Made by a program: the position numbers and the translations under genes
Shown: positions 32,786 through 44,239 of the stretch, in pieces
Numbering within the stretch: position 1 is the first letter of the stretch
How the letters are laid out: each line of letters starts with the position of its first letter
From: Opitutaceae bacterium
Lineage (GTDB): Bacteria > Verrucomicrobiota > Verrucomicrobiia > Opitutales > Opitutaceae
Direction: 5' to 3'
NCBI GenBank assembly: GCA_015075305.1
Contig: JABTUS010000001.1
Span: 372,001 to 436,000, forward strand
DNA: 64,000 bases
Notes under the pieces: generated by a model
Seen by the model: the letters and a program-made list of their open reading frames with translations, nothing else
Told to the model about the DNA's origin: nothing
Database searches by the model: none

Positions 32786-33192
32786 TGCCCTGGCTCCTCG
32801 ACACCAACGTCCTCCTTGACATCCTGACCAACGACCCGACGTGGGCAGAGTGGTCCTCGGACCAGTTCCGTCGCGCACAGACCAAGGGGATTGTTGTCAA
32901 TCCGATCATCTTCGCCGAACTCGCGGCACATTTTCCGCGAAAGGAGGATCTCGATCACTTTCTGCGGCCGTCACTCTTCAAACGCCTGCCCCTTCCCTAT
33001 GAAGCGGCATTCTCCGCCAGCCGCGCCTTTCTCGCCTACCGGCGATCCGGTGGGGGAAAGACCTCCCCGCTGCCCGACTTTTATATCGGAGCGCACGCGG
33101 AGCACGACGGCTTGACCCTGGTGACTCGAGACGCGGCAAGATACCGGACATATTTCCCGAACGTGCGGCTGGTCACCCCGAAGGACTCATAG
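32785..33192 (+). CDS. PIN-domain toxin (VapC type) of the right module
   Basis: A 135-residue PIN ribonuclease. The active-site acids are in LLDTNVLLDIL (Asp), IIFAELAAHF (Glu), LPDFYIGAHAE (Asp) and VTRDAARY (Asp). It is translationally coupled to the AbrB antitoxin upstream. Its subfamily differs from that of the left toxin, so the island was assembled from two sources and is not a simple duplication. Confidence 0.92.
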   Translation: MPWLLDTNVLLDILTNDPTWAEWSSDQFRRAQTKGIVVNPIIFAELAAHFPRKEDLDHFLRPSLFKRLPLPYEAAFSASRAFLAYRRSGGGKTSPLPDFYIGAHAEHDGLTLVTRDAARYRTYFPNVRLVTPKDS

Positions 33193-33225
33193 GGCGCTCC
33201 AACCTCCGGCGACCGGAATGGTTCA

Positions 33226-33250
33226 GGCGGGGCGGAGCCCGAGCCCCGCC
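33226..33250. terminator. GC-rich hairpin between convergent toxin and STAS genes
   Basis: GGCGGGGC (33226-33233) and GCCCCGCC (33243-33250) form an 8-bp stem with a 9-base loop. It lies between the toxin stop (33192) and the STAS stop (33253), where a two-way terminator would be expected. It has no T-run. Confidence 0.5.
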
Positions 33251-33252
33251 AC

Positions 33253-33777
33253 CTACGGCTTCTCCTCGTCTATCCGCTTGCGGAGGAAATGCAGCACATC
33301 CTGGAACTTGCCTCGGTTCCCCTCCTCCGCCTCGACAAGATTTTCATGGGCCTGCAGCGCCACCTTCGCCTGCTCCAGCTCACTGCGATCCACACAGGGG
33401 ATCGCCTGAGCCGCTGTTGCGGACTGGGTCGTCCCTTCGGCCTCCTCGATATTGAGGATTCGGTGCAGCCCGAGGTTGCGCACCAATTCAAGGTTTCTTC
33501 CCTCAATCCGCAGCAGGGTCAAACTGCCCGGAGGGGCGTGCTTCCGCACCTGCAGCGCCGCACCGGCCAGCACGCCCAGAAACGTGCTGTCCATGCCGGT
33601 GCACCCGCCAAAGTCGATCGTGAACCGATACCTTCCCTGGTCGATCAGCGCCTTGACGAAGTCCTGAAGACAGGCGCTGTTCTGAAACGAGGCGCGGCCC
33701 TCGATTCGTATGGCGACGGGATCAGCTGACACGTCAGCCAGGTAAACGGAATTGTGACTCTCCAACATGACAACCAA
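33253..33777 (-). CDS. STAS-domain protein (anti-anti-sigma factor type) with C-terminal helix
   Basis: A protein of up to 174 residues (171 if it starts at the ATG at 33768). The STAS fold covers residues 12-110. The phospho-acceptor serine is in GCTGMDSTFLGVLAG (near residue 64), as in SpoIIAA/RsbV. After about 125 a helical stretch follows (SELEQAKVALQAHENLVEAEEGN). It would switch a partner kinase/anti-sigma factor, but none is encoded in this window. Confidence 0.85.
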   Translation of the reverse strand: MVVMLESHNSVYLADVSADPVAIRIEGRASFQNSACLQDFVKALIDQGRYRFTIDFGGCTGMDSTFLGVLAGAALQVRKHAPPGSLTLLRIEGRNLELVRNLGLHRILNIEEAEGTTQSATAAQAIPCVDRSELEQAKVALQAHENLVEAEEGNRGKFQDVLHFLRKRIDEEKP

Positions 33778-33806
33778 GCCTCTCCTGCCTGTCTGAACAC
33801 CAATGC

Positions 33807-36656
<2,850 letters not shown>

Positions 36657-36721
36657 TGAGGGAAATTCAGAGGAGCATCAGGATGGGTTTCGCCCGGCTG
36701 CGAAAGCAGGCGGCAAACAAC

Positions 36722-37195
36722 TCAATGAGCCAGCGCCGCCTTGACCGCATCGAAATTGGGCAGGTCGTGCGGCGTCGGTGTCTGCTCGGCATACTTGATC
36801 AAGCCATCCTTTCCGACAACGAACGCGGCGCGGGCCGACGTGTCACCGATTCCAAGCAGCCCAGGGAACAGGACCTTGTACGCCTTCACGGTCTCCTTGT
36901 TCAAGTCGCTGAGCAGCGTAATCCGGATGTTGTTCTTTGCCGCCCAGGCTTCCTGCGCAAACGGACTGTCAACGCTGATGCCAACAACCGCGGCACCCAG
37001 CTTTTCGTAGTCTGGAAGTCCCGACGTCACCGCGCACATCTCCGTCGTGCACGGCCCGCTGTACGCGAGCGGAAAGAAAAGGATCACAACGGGCTTCCGG
37101 CCCAGGAAGTCTGAAAGGGAGACGTCCTTGAGACCTTCAGCGGTCTTGGTTTTCAGGGTGAAGGAAGGGGCCTTGGAACCAACGGTAAGCGGCAT
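36722..37195 (-). CDS. Peroxiredoxin (AhpC/TSA family)
   Basis: A 157-residue thioredoxin-fold protein. The peroxidatic Cys is in YSGPCTTEMCAV (near residue 49), with a second Cys five residues on. FVVGKDGLIKYAE is the later core strand. The length suits AhpE/BCP-like peroxiredoxins. It would reduce hydrogen peroxide or organic peroxides. It precedes acnA on the same strand by 65 bp; protection of the oxidant-sensitive aconitase cluster is a plausible but unproven link. Confidence 0.9.
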   Translation of the reverse strand: MPLTVGSKAPSFTLKTKTAEGLKDVSLSDFLGRKPVVILFFPLAYSGPCTTEMCAVTSGLPDYEKLGAAVVGISVDSPFAQEAWAAKNNIRITLLSDLNKETVKAYKVLFPGLLGIGDTSARAAFVVGKDGLIKYAEQTPTPHDLPNFDAVKAALAH

Positions 37196-37393
37196 GATAA
37201 ACGAGTGACAGGGTTGACGATTGAGATCGGCGTTGGAAATCCGCCGAATTGGAATCCAAGCCTACCCAGCTCCCTCAAAGCCGCAACCTCGTTTTCCCGC
37301 GAGAAGACTGCTTTCTGTTTTCCGATTGCATGCCATAAGAAACGCTCTTGCCGATGATTAAGCCAGCGGCGTTACTCACCCCTTGGCTCTGAC

Positions 37394-38671
37394 ATGACTC
37401 TAATCGAAGATCTCCAATGGCGCGGCCTCGTCGCCGATTGCACCGACCTTGCCGCGCTGACCAGGCGCCTGAATGAGGGCCCGGTGACCCTGTACTGCGG
37501 TTTCGACCCGACGGGAGATTCACTCCATGTGGGCCACCTGGTTCCCCAGCTTCTGCTCCGGCGCTTTCAACTTGCAGGACACCACCCCCTGTCGCTCGCC
37601 GGAGGCGCCACCGGCATGATCGGCGATCCGGGCGGCCGTTCGAGCGAACGGAACCTGCTCAGCCGCGAGGAGCTGAATCACAATGTCCAGCGCATCAAGA
37701 GGCAGTTGGAGCGACTGCTCGATTTCTCATCGCCAACGAATCCCGCGCGGCTTGTCGACAACGCGGACTGGACCGCATCGGTCACCTTTCTCGATTTCCT
37801 GCGCGATGTCGGAAAACACTTCTCCCTCAGCTCAATGCTCGCCAAGGAGAGTGTCAGATCCCGACTGGAGAGTGAATCCGGGATCAGCTTTACGGAGTTC
37901 AGCTACCAGTTGCTCCAAGCCAACGACTTCACCCACCTGCGCCAGGCGATGTCCTGCGAACTGCAGATCGGCGGAGCCGACCAGTGGGGCAACATCACGG
38001 CAGGCACGGATCTGATCCGGAAAAAGCTGGGCATGCCGGCGTGGGGGCTGACATTCCCGCTGATCACGAAGGCGGACGGCACGAAGTTCGGCAAGTCCGA
38101 GGGAGGCGCCGTTTGGCTGGATCCGGAGAAAACCAGCCCGTACCGCTTCTACCAGTTTTTCATCAATACCGAGGACAGCATGGTTGCCGGCTACCTCAGG
38201 AAGTTCACCTTTCTCAGCCATGCGGAGATCAACGCACTGGAGGAAAAGCACGCCGCCAACCCCGGCGCTCGCGAAGCCCACAAGGCGCTCGCCAGGGAAA
38301 TCACCTCGCTCGTTCACGGCCCGGAGGCATGCGCCGATGCGATTCGTGCGAGCGAGATCATGTTCGGGGGCGGACTCGACGGAGTGTCCGCCGAGGTTTT
38401 CCGTGACGTCGTCGGCGAACTCCCCGTCACTTCCATTCCCCGCGAAAGGATTTCCGCCACGCTTGCGCTCGCAGAGGCTCTCGTTGCCACAGGACTCTGC
38501 CCGTCCAAGGGTCAGGCACGAAAAGACATCGAGGGCGGCGGCATCTACATCAACAATGTCAAGTGCGCGGATGTCGTCAAAACCCTGGGCGCGACCGACA
38601 TCGTTTTCGACCGGCACATCCTGCTGCGAAAGGGCAAACGCAACTACGCGGTGATGACGCTGGTCGGATGA
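37394..38671 (+). CDS. tyrS: Tyrosyl-tRNA synthetase
   Basis: A 425-residue class I synthetase. The HIGH-type motif is HVGH in PTGDSLHVGHLVPQLLL (near residue 48). Tyr-site residues lie in QLLQANDFTHL, and the KMSKS-type loop is KFGKSEGGAVWLD (near 234). The C-terminal S4-like RNA-binding domain runs from about 355 (KGQARKDIEGGGIYINN). No T-box or other leader structure is visible in the 198 bp upstream. Confidence 0.97.
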   Translation: MTLIEDLQWRGLVADCTDLAALTRRLNEGPVTLYCGFDPTGDSLHVGHLVPQLLLRRFQLAGHHPLSLAGGATGMIGDPGGRSSERNLLSREELNHNVQRIKRQLERLLDFSSPTNPARLVDNADWTASVTFLDFLRDVGKHFSLSSMLAKESVRSRLESESGISFTEFSYQLLQANDFTHLRQAMSCELQIGGADQWGNITAGTDLIRKKLGMPAWGLTFPLITKADGTKFGKSEGGAVWLDPEKTSPYRFYQFFINTEDSMVAGYLRKFTFLSHAEINALEEKHAANPGAREAHKALAREITSLVHGPEACADAIRASEIMFGGGLDGVSAEVFRDVVGELPVTSIPRERISATLALAEALVATGLCPSKGQARKDIEGGGIYINNVKCADVVKTLGATDIVFDRHILLRKGKRNYAVMTLVG

Positions 38672-38701
38672 TCCGGGAGGATCATGCCGACCCGTTTTCA
38701 G

Positions 38702-39391
38702 CTAGTCGTCCCGGCGGCCTGAAAGGATCAGAAGAATTTGGAGCAGCGAGCCAAGCGACGCCACAAACGCGGCCACATAGGTTAGCGCTGCGGCGTCAAG
38801 CGTCTCATTGACGCCCGGCATCTCATCCCGTCCGAGAATCCCCAGACCAACAAGCTGCTGCTTTGCGCGGCGGCTGGCGTCGAATTCAACGGGCAGAGTC
38901 ACAAGCTGGAAGAGACAGATGACCGCCAGTGCGAGCGCACCGATCACCAGAAGCTTTCCGCCAATTGCGCTGGAAATCAGGAGAATTCCGGCAATCAGGA
39001 CAAAGTTGGCCACGCCCGCGGCGATCTTCGTGGCGGGAACAAGAGTCTGCCGAACCGTCATCATCGAATACCCCACCTTGTGCTGGATCGCATGACCGGC
39101 CTCATGAGCGGAAACGCCAAGCGCGGCCAGGCTGGTGCCATGAAAATTGTCGTGCGAAAGGGCCAGTCGCTTGTTGATCGGATCGTAATGGTCCGTGAGC
39201 TGGCCGGGAACCTCGACGATCTCAACCCCGGAAACCCCCGCCGCGCGCATGACCGCCTCCGCAGCCTCAGCTCCCGTGATGTGCCCGCGGGATGGCACGC
39301 GCACATTCTTGTTGTAGGCCTTCGACACCCGGAACTGCGCGTACATGCCGAACAGCATCGGTATAATAACGAGTATAATCCAGATCATCAT
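38702..39391 (-). CDS. Membrane zinc metallopeptidase, YugP/Zn_peptidase_2 type
   Basis: A 229-residue protein starting at ATG 39391. A first membrane segment is at residues 3-18. HExxH appears as VSAHEAGHAIQH (near 96), followed by hydrophobic segments (VANFVLIAGILLISSAIGGKL and beyond). The C-terminal ALTYVAAFVASLGSLLQILLIL is a further helix. This is the PF04298 family, a neutral zinc peptidase of unclear substrate. It converges on tyrS, 30 bp away. Confidence 0.92.
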   Translation of the reverse strand: MMIWIILVIIPMLFGMYAQFRVSKAYNKNVRVPSRGHITGAEAAEAVMRAAGVSGVEIVEVPGQLTDHYDPINKRLALSHDNFHGTSLAALGVSAHEAGHAIQHKVGYSMMTVRQTLVPATKIAAGVANFVLIAGILLISSAIGGKLLVIGALALAVICLFQLVTLPVEFDASRRAKQQLVGLGILGRDEMPGVNETLDAAALTYVAAFVASLGSLLQILLILSGRRDD

Positions 39392-39605
39392 AGTTTGAAG
39401 CGAGTTGGACCGAGGCTGCCCGCAACTCGCGTACACGCAAGTTGGGAGGCAGCCTGTCGGTTACCGCAGAAGCCATGCGGAACGCGCGCGTTTGCAAGGG
39501 CAAGCGACACCGAATGGAAACGGCGCAGGAAATTGGAACATCCTGCGCATGGATGCCCCGGGAACGACGGAAGGCCGGTGAAGCGTCAACGACGTCTGCG
39601 GTCAA

Positions 39606-40754
39606 TCAGCCGATCGCTGGCACATCCACCCAGCGGCGCTCTGCCCAGGACTTGAGTCCAAGTTCCGCAAGCTGCACACCCTTGGCGCCCTGGAGCAGAT
39701 TCCACGGGAACGGAGTGTCCTTCACAACGTGCCTGAGGAACAGCTCCCACTGAACCTTGAATGCATTGTCGTAGGTGTCGTTTGACGGCACTCGCGTCCA
39801 GCCGTCGAAAAACTTGACGGGGCTGTCGATGTCCGGGTTCCACACGCAGCGCGGCGTCGCCGACAGATGCTGCGCCGTGCAGTCGCGCAGGCCCGCAACC
39901 GCAGATCCCTGCGTGCCATCAACCTGGAGGGTCAGCAGGTCGTCGCGTCGGACACGCACCGCCCAGGACGAATTGAAGTGGCACACTATCCCGTTCACGA
40001 GTTCGAAGGTGGCATAGGCGGAGTCATCCGCCGTGCAGGCGTACGGTTTGCCCGCCTCATCCCAGCGGGTGGGAACGTGCGTTGCTCCGAGACAGGAAAG
40101 GGACTTCACCTCGCCGAAGAGATTCTGAATGACATACTGCCAGTGACAAAGCATGTCCACGATGATGCCGCCGTCCTCCTCCTTGCGGTAGTTCCAGGAA
40201 GGCCGCTGCAGCTTCTCATGTTCGCCCGTGAACACCCAGTAGCCGAACTCTCCGCGCACGGAAAGAATCTGACCGAAGAAGCCGGTGTCGATGAGGTACT
40301 TCAGCTTGAGCAGGCCCGGCAGCCAGAGCTTGTCCTGCACCACGCCGTTCTTGAGTCCCGCCGCCGTCACTTCGCGGTACAGCGCAAGCGCCTCGGCGGA
40401 GGTTGTCGCCGTCGGCTTCTCACAGTAGATGTGTTTCCTCGCGGCGATGGCCTTCCGCACTCCGACCGGTCGCTGTCCCGTGAGCGTTGCGTCGAAATAG
40501 ACCTGGTTGCCCGCGTCCGCCAGCGCCGCATCGAGGTTGGTGGAGTACCGTTTGACGCCTGCGCGGGCGGCGAGCGCCGCGAGCTTGGCCTCGTTGCGTC
40601 CAATGAGGATCGGATCAGGCATGATCGTTTCCGAATCGGACAGCTTTATGCCGCCCTGGTCGATGATCGCCTTGATGGAGCGCAGCAGGTGCTGGTTGGT
40701 GCCCATGCGTCCGGTGACGCCGTTCATGATGATGCCGATTTTATGCGTGGTCAT
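39606..40754 (-). CDS. Gfo/Idh/MocA-family oxidoreductase, cytoplasmic
   Basis: A 382-residue protein starting at ATG 40754. The Rossmann start is IGIIMNGVTGRMGTNQHLLR. The family signature is ARKHIYCEKPTATTSAEAL (near residue 108), and the catalytic-domain motif is GGIIVDMLCHWQYVIQ. There is no export signal, unlike the relative at 6143-7450. It is divergent from an AraC-type regulator across 108 bp, so it is probably that regulator's target and acts on a sugar or sugar acid. Confidence 0.9.
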   Translation of the reverse strand: MTTHKIGIIMNGVTGRMGTNQHLLRSIKAIIDQGGIKLSDSETIMPDPILIGRNEAKLAALAARAGVKRYSTNLDAALADAGNQVYFDATLTGQRPVGVRKAIAARKHIYCEKPTATTSAEALALYREVTAAGLKNGVVQDKLWLPGLLKLKYLIDTGFFGQILSVRGEFGYWVFTGEHEKLQRPSWNYRKEEDGGIIVDMLCHWQYVIQNLFGEVKSLSCLGATHVPTRWDEAGKPYACTADDSAYATFELVNGIVCHFNSSWAVRVRRDDLLTLQVDGTQGSAVAGLRDCTAQHLSATPRCVWNPDIDSPVKFFDGWTRVPSNDTYDNAFKVQWELFLRHVVKDTPFPWNLLQGAKGVQLAELGLKSWAERRWVDVPAIG

Positions 40755-40830
40755 GGGATCGAGCCTTTGATTGGGGATGGGAGTGGATTGCGGGTCACAG
40801 CATAGCCCCAAATGCAGGCTTGAGGTTAGA

Positions 40831-40860
40831 ACACAACCGGCCAATTCTAGCACACAACCG
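40831..40860. promoter_or_regulatory. Direct repeat, putative AraC-family binding site
   Basis: ACACAACCG occurs at 40831-40839 and again at 40852-40860, 21 bp apart (two helical turns) and on the same strand. Two same-direction half-sites spaced like this are usual for AraC-family dimers. The second copy ends 2 bp before the regulator ATG. Confidence 0.55.
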
Positions 40861-40862
40861 TC

Positions 40863-41666
40863 ATGCTCGCCTGGAGCCCGATACTCATCCAGCAGATCGA
40901 GATCCACGCCCTGGGATTCGTGCTGCGCAAACTCCAGCTCAACCGGCATCGCGCTGCGGAAGTCGCCAGGCACACGCACCCTTATTCGCAACTCATCCTG
41001 TACCTCGCGGGAGAAGGTGTTCAGCACATTCGCGAGCAGCGCATCTCGGCGCGCGGGGGGGATCTCTTCATCATTCCGCCCCGGGTGCGCCACGGGTTTT
41101 CAACCATCGGCCAGAGCCGTCCGCTCTGTCTCGTGCTCGACTACCAGACGCCGAAAAAGCGCCTCCGCGCCGTGCACCGCAGGCTCCCTCAGCACACCTT
41201 GAGCGAGCTGCACAGCCTGCTCGCCCAGGTTCCGACCAAGGGCCGTCCGGCCCTGTCGGACTACCCCGCAATCATCGCAGTCATCGCCCGCCTGCTGGAA
41301 CCCGCCAAAGCGGAACCCGCTCCGCAAATTGCCCCGCGCAGCTTGTTTGACCGGGTGAAGGCGCGGCTGCGTGAGTCCGTCCGGCTGTCCGATGTCGCAA
41401 GGGAATCGGGCTATGCGCGCGACGCTCTGAGTCGGCGACTCAAACGCGACCACGGACTGGGTCTTCGCGGAGTGCGCGACCTCGTCCGGCTGGAGGCGGC
41501 CCAAGCCGCCCTGCGGGCAAAAATCCCCGTGTCCGACGCCGCAAGCCAGGCAGGATTCGATGATCCGAACTACTTTGCGCGCTGGTTTCGGCGCAAGACC
41601 GGCATGACCCCGAGCCGATGGAAACGGCAGTCGCAGAAGCCTCTGGTCCGTTTCACCTCAGCCTGA
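40863..41666 (+). CDS. AraC-family transcriptional regulator with N-terminal cupin
   Basis: A 267-residue protein. The N-terminal cupin-type sensing domain has HTHPYSQLILYLAGEGVQHI and GGDLFIIPPRVRHGF (residues 38-80). The C-terminal pair of helix-turn-helices has LSDVARESGYARDALSRRLKRDHG and VSDAASQAGFDDPNYFARWFRRKTGMTPSRWK. It probably senses a sugar and controls the divergent oxidoreductase gene, and perhaps itself. Confidence 0.9.
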   Translation: MLAWSPILIQQIEIHALGFVLRKLQLNRHRAAEVARHTHPYSQLILYLAGEGVQHIREQRISARGGDLFIIPPRVRHGFSTIGQSRPLCLVLDYQTPKKRLRAVHRRLPQHTLSELHSLLAQVPTKGRPALSDYPAIIAVIARLLEPAKAEPAPQIAPRSLFDRVKARLRESVRLSDVARESGYARDALSRRLKRDHGLGLRGVRDLVRLEAAQAALRAKIPVSDAASQAGFDDPNYFARWFRRKTGMTPSRWKRQSQKPLVRFTSA

Positions 41667-41724
41667 GTCCATCGGCCTTTGAGGGTGCTCAACAAGGGAC
41701 TCGATCAAAGCTCGAAACGACGCA

Positions 41725-43932
41725 CTAGGGCAGCCGAATCGTCACCTCGTGCAGCGTGCCGCTGAACGCAAAGGGCAGGGCATACGCGTCACTCACCGGA
41801 GAGCCAAAGCCCCGCCCGACACCAAACGCCCCCCAAAACGCCGAGTTCAGGGAAAGCGCCACTGATCCAGATCCCACCCCCCGCCCGTCGACCAGCAGTG
41901 TGCCTCTGCCCGCGCTTCGAATGCCTGGGCTCCCAGGGGACCGCTCCTGCTCAACGAACTCGAATCCGACGGTGCATCGTCCCTTCGGCAGCAGTTCCTG
42001 CGAGGTGATGATCGTCCGGCCGCCTCCATACTCGTGGCTCTCATAGAACAGTCGGCCTTCCTGCGCATAAAGCACGAACCCGGACCACCGGCAGCCCCAG
42101 GACACCAGGATCCCGGACGTCAGTTGATCAGTGATCGTGACATCGGCAGTGATCCGATGCGTTCGAAGAAAATTTGGCGCGGCGATGCCCAGCAGGCGCG
42201 GCGATCCGGCCGGGAACCGGACAATTTCGGTGCCAGGCGTCGACGCATAACCGGTGCCAGTCAAATGGGTGTGCATGTCCAGCGCACGCAAAGGCAGGAC
42301 GTTGTTCGCGGCAGCCTCCGCATCGAACAGCGCCCGCAGATCCGCCAGCTTCTCCGGATGCATGGCAGCCAAGTCCCGCGCCTGGCTGAAATCGGCCGCC
42401 ACATGATACAGTTCCCATGGGTCGGCCTTGAATGGCTTGCCGCCTCGGTGTCGCGCGGCTGCCACCCATCCGTCATGGTAAATGGAACGATTGCCCCACA
42501 TCTCAAAATACTGCGTTTTGCGGCGCGACGGCGCGTCCGCCTGAGTGAAGGTCGCGTCAAAACTCAGGCCGTCGAGGGGAATGGTTTTCTCCCCATTGTG
42601 GGTCGCCGGAAATTCGACGCCGGCCGCGGCATAGATTGTGGCGGCGACATCGGAGACATTGGTAAACTGACTTCTCAGGCCACCGACATCCTTGATGCGG
42701 GCAGGCCATGACACCACCAGGGGATTGCGCAATGCCCCAAAGTGCGAGGCAAAGGATTTGTACCATTGGAACGGGGCGCCCACAGCCCACGCCCATCCGG
42801 TGGGTATACCCGTCAGGAGCTGCGCTTCACCGAGTTCGTCCAGTCTCCGTAGAGTGGCCGCCGGCGTCCCGGCCAGCGGTGGACCGGGACTCCCTCCGTT
42901 GTCTCCGAATATGTAGAATATGAGCGTGTTCTCGCCGCCGGGACCAGCCCGCACCGCCTCAATCAGGCGATTCACCTCGTGATCCGTGTGGGAGACAAAG
43001 CCTGCGTAGGCCTCCATTTCAGATGCATTGATTTTCTTCTGCTCCGACGTGAGCGAATCCCATGCAGGAAGACCGGAGGGTCGAGGCGTCAGCCCGGCAT
43101 CCGCAGGGATCACTCCCAGCTTCTTCTGGCGTTGAAAAACCTCCTCGCGATACCTGTCCCAGCCCTGATCGAATCGCCCGCGATAGCGCTCAATCCATTC
43201 CGCCGGAACGTGAATCGGGAAATGAACCGCGGCGGAGGCAAAATAGAGGAAAAACGGGCGGGCCGGGGCCGTCCTCCGCTGCGCCTTGACCCAGGCGATG
43301 GCCTCGTTGGTCAGGTCAGTCGTGAGATGGTAGCGCCGCCCCGTCGTGGATGTCGGTTCGACTGGCGTCGTATTGCGATACAGCGAATGGGGCTCCCACA
43401 GGGAGGTCGCCCCCGGCTGCATGAATCCATAGAAGTAATCAAACCCAAGCCGGGTCGGCCAGCGGTCGAACGGCCCGGAGGGCGACATTTCCTCCCAAGG
43501 CGTATTGTGCCACTTGCCGATGGCCGCGGTGGCATAGCCGTTCCGATGCAGCACGTCAGCGATCGAAGGGACATTGCTTTTCCACCGGCAGTCGTAGCCG
43601 GGTCCCTTCCCCGCCCTGTCGGTCAGCGTGCCAAAACCTGCATGATGGGGATTGAGGCCCGTCAGCAGCGCGGCCCGCGTCGCCGTGCAAATCGCCGCCA
43701 CATGGAAATTGTTGTACCGGAGGCCCTCCGCCGCCAGCCTGTCGAATCCAGGCGTCCGTGCGGCGCCACCGAAGGCGCTCGGATCGGAGAATCCCGCGTC
43801 GTCGATCAAAATGACGACAATGCTGGGTTCCGCCACCGCCGGCGCCGGAGCGGAAAACAGCGCGGAGATCCCGCAACCCCAGAAGCTCAGGGCGCCTGCA
43901 AACCATCGCCGGAATGGAGGGATGCTTTTCAT
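41725..43932 (-). CDS. Secreted arylsulfatase (formylglycine type), long form
   Basis: A 735-residue protein starting at ATG 43932, with a signal peptide (residues 1-34). The sulfatase core has metal-site residues in VVILIDDAGFSD and the formylglycine motif as CTATR in AAICTATRAALLTG (near residue 84). AAIGKWHNTPWEE follows. Later metal-site motifs are FYIFGDNGGSPG. After about residue 560 a beta-rich C-terminal extension of about 170 residues (FRTHRITADVTITDQL onward) may bind substrate. It would need a formylglycine-generating enzyme, not seen here. Sulfated polysaccharide breakdown is likely. Confidence 0.92.
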   Translation of the reverse strand: MKSIPPFRRWFAGALSFWGCGISALFSAPAPAVAEPSIVVILIDDAGFSDPSAFGGAARTPGFDRLAAEGLRYNNFHVAAICTATRAALLTGLNPHHAGFGTLTDRAGKGPGYDCRWKSNVPSIADVLHRNGYATAAIGKWHNTPWEEMSPSGPFDRWPTRLGFDYFYGFMQPGATSLWEPHSLYRNTTPVEPTSTTGRRYHLTTDLTNEAIAWVKAQRRTAPARPFFLYFASAAVHFPIHVPAEWIERYRGRFDQGWDRYREEVFQRQKKLGVIPADAGLTPRPSGLPAWDSLTSEQKKINASEMEAYAGFVSHTDHEVNRLIEAVRAGPGGENTLIFYIFGDNGGSPGPPLAGTPAATLRRLDELGEAQLLTGIPTGWAWAVGAPFQWYKSFASHFGALRNPLVVSWPARIKDVGGLRSQFTNVSDVAATIYAAAGVEFPATHNGEKTIPLDGLSFDATFTQADAPSRRKTQYFEMWGNRSIYHDGWVAAARHRGGKPFKADPWELYHVAADFSQARDLAAMHPEKLADLRALFDAEAAANNVLPLRALDMHTHLTGTGYASTPGTEIVRFPAGSPRLLGIAAPNFLRTHRITADVTITDQLTSGILVSWGCRWSGFVLYAQEGRLFYESHEYGGGRTIITSQELLPKGRCTVGFEFVEQERSPGSPGIRSAGRGTLLVDGRGVGSGSVALSLNSAFWGAFGVGRGFGSPVSDAYALPFAFSGTLHEVTIRLP

Positions 43933-44042
43933 GGCAAACCGGCGGTCAGGACGAAGCGATGAGTGACATGGGCGGGAGAACTCGTCGCAGCGGGGAGCAC
44001 TGTCCTCGCACGCCCGGCCAGTCATGCCGCCACGGCATCCGT

Positions 44043-44052
44043 GTGTCGACAC
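44043..44052. promoter_or_regulatory. Palindrome GTGTCGACAC, candidate operator
   Basis: A perfect 10-bp palindrome 110 bp upstream of the sulfatase ATG. It shares the form GTGT-NN-ACAC with the site at 44153-44166. Confidence 0.4.
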
Positions 44053-44152
44053 TTTTCCGTCCCGGACCGCCGGTTTCCCGCGCCCCTCATTCTCGCCGAC
44101 CCGGGGCGCCAGCCGCGCGCCGTTCCGCCGGAAATCCGGCTGAAATGAAGTT

Positions 44153-44166
44153 AAGTGTGGACACTT
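44153..44166. promoter_or_regulatory. Palindrome AAGTGTGGACACTT, candidate operator
   Basis: Perfect 6-bp arms (AAGTGT/ACACTT) around GG, 73 bp upstream of the SDR ATG. The shape fits GntR-family operators, and a GntR regulator is encoded 2.5 kb away. Confidence 0.5.
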
Positions 44167-44239
44167 GTGACGGTTTCACGTTCGCTCCGGCGAGATCACC
44201 AAACCGCGCGGCGCAATCCGCCGCGCACGCCCGCCCCCC

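Larger units (their letters stand above)
43933..44239. promoter_or_regulatory. 307-bp divergent region between sulfatase and SDR genes
   Basis: It holds the promoters of both genes. Two palindromes of the form GTGT-NN-ACAC lie at 44043-44052 and 44153-44166, about 110 bp apart, and are candidate operators. No gene is supported in this region. Confidence 0.5.
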
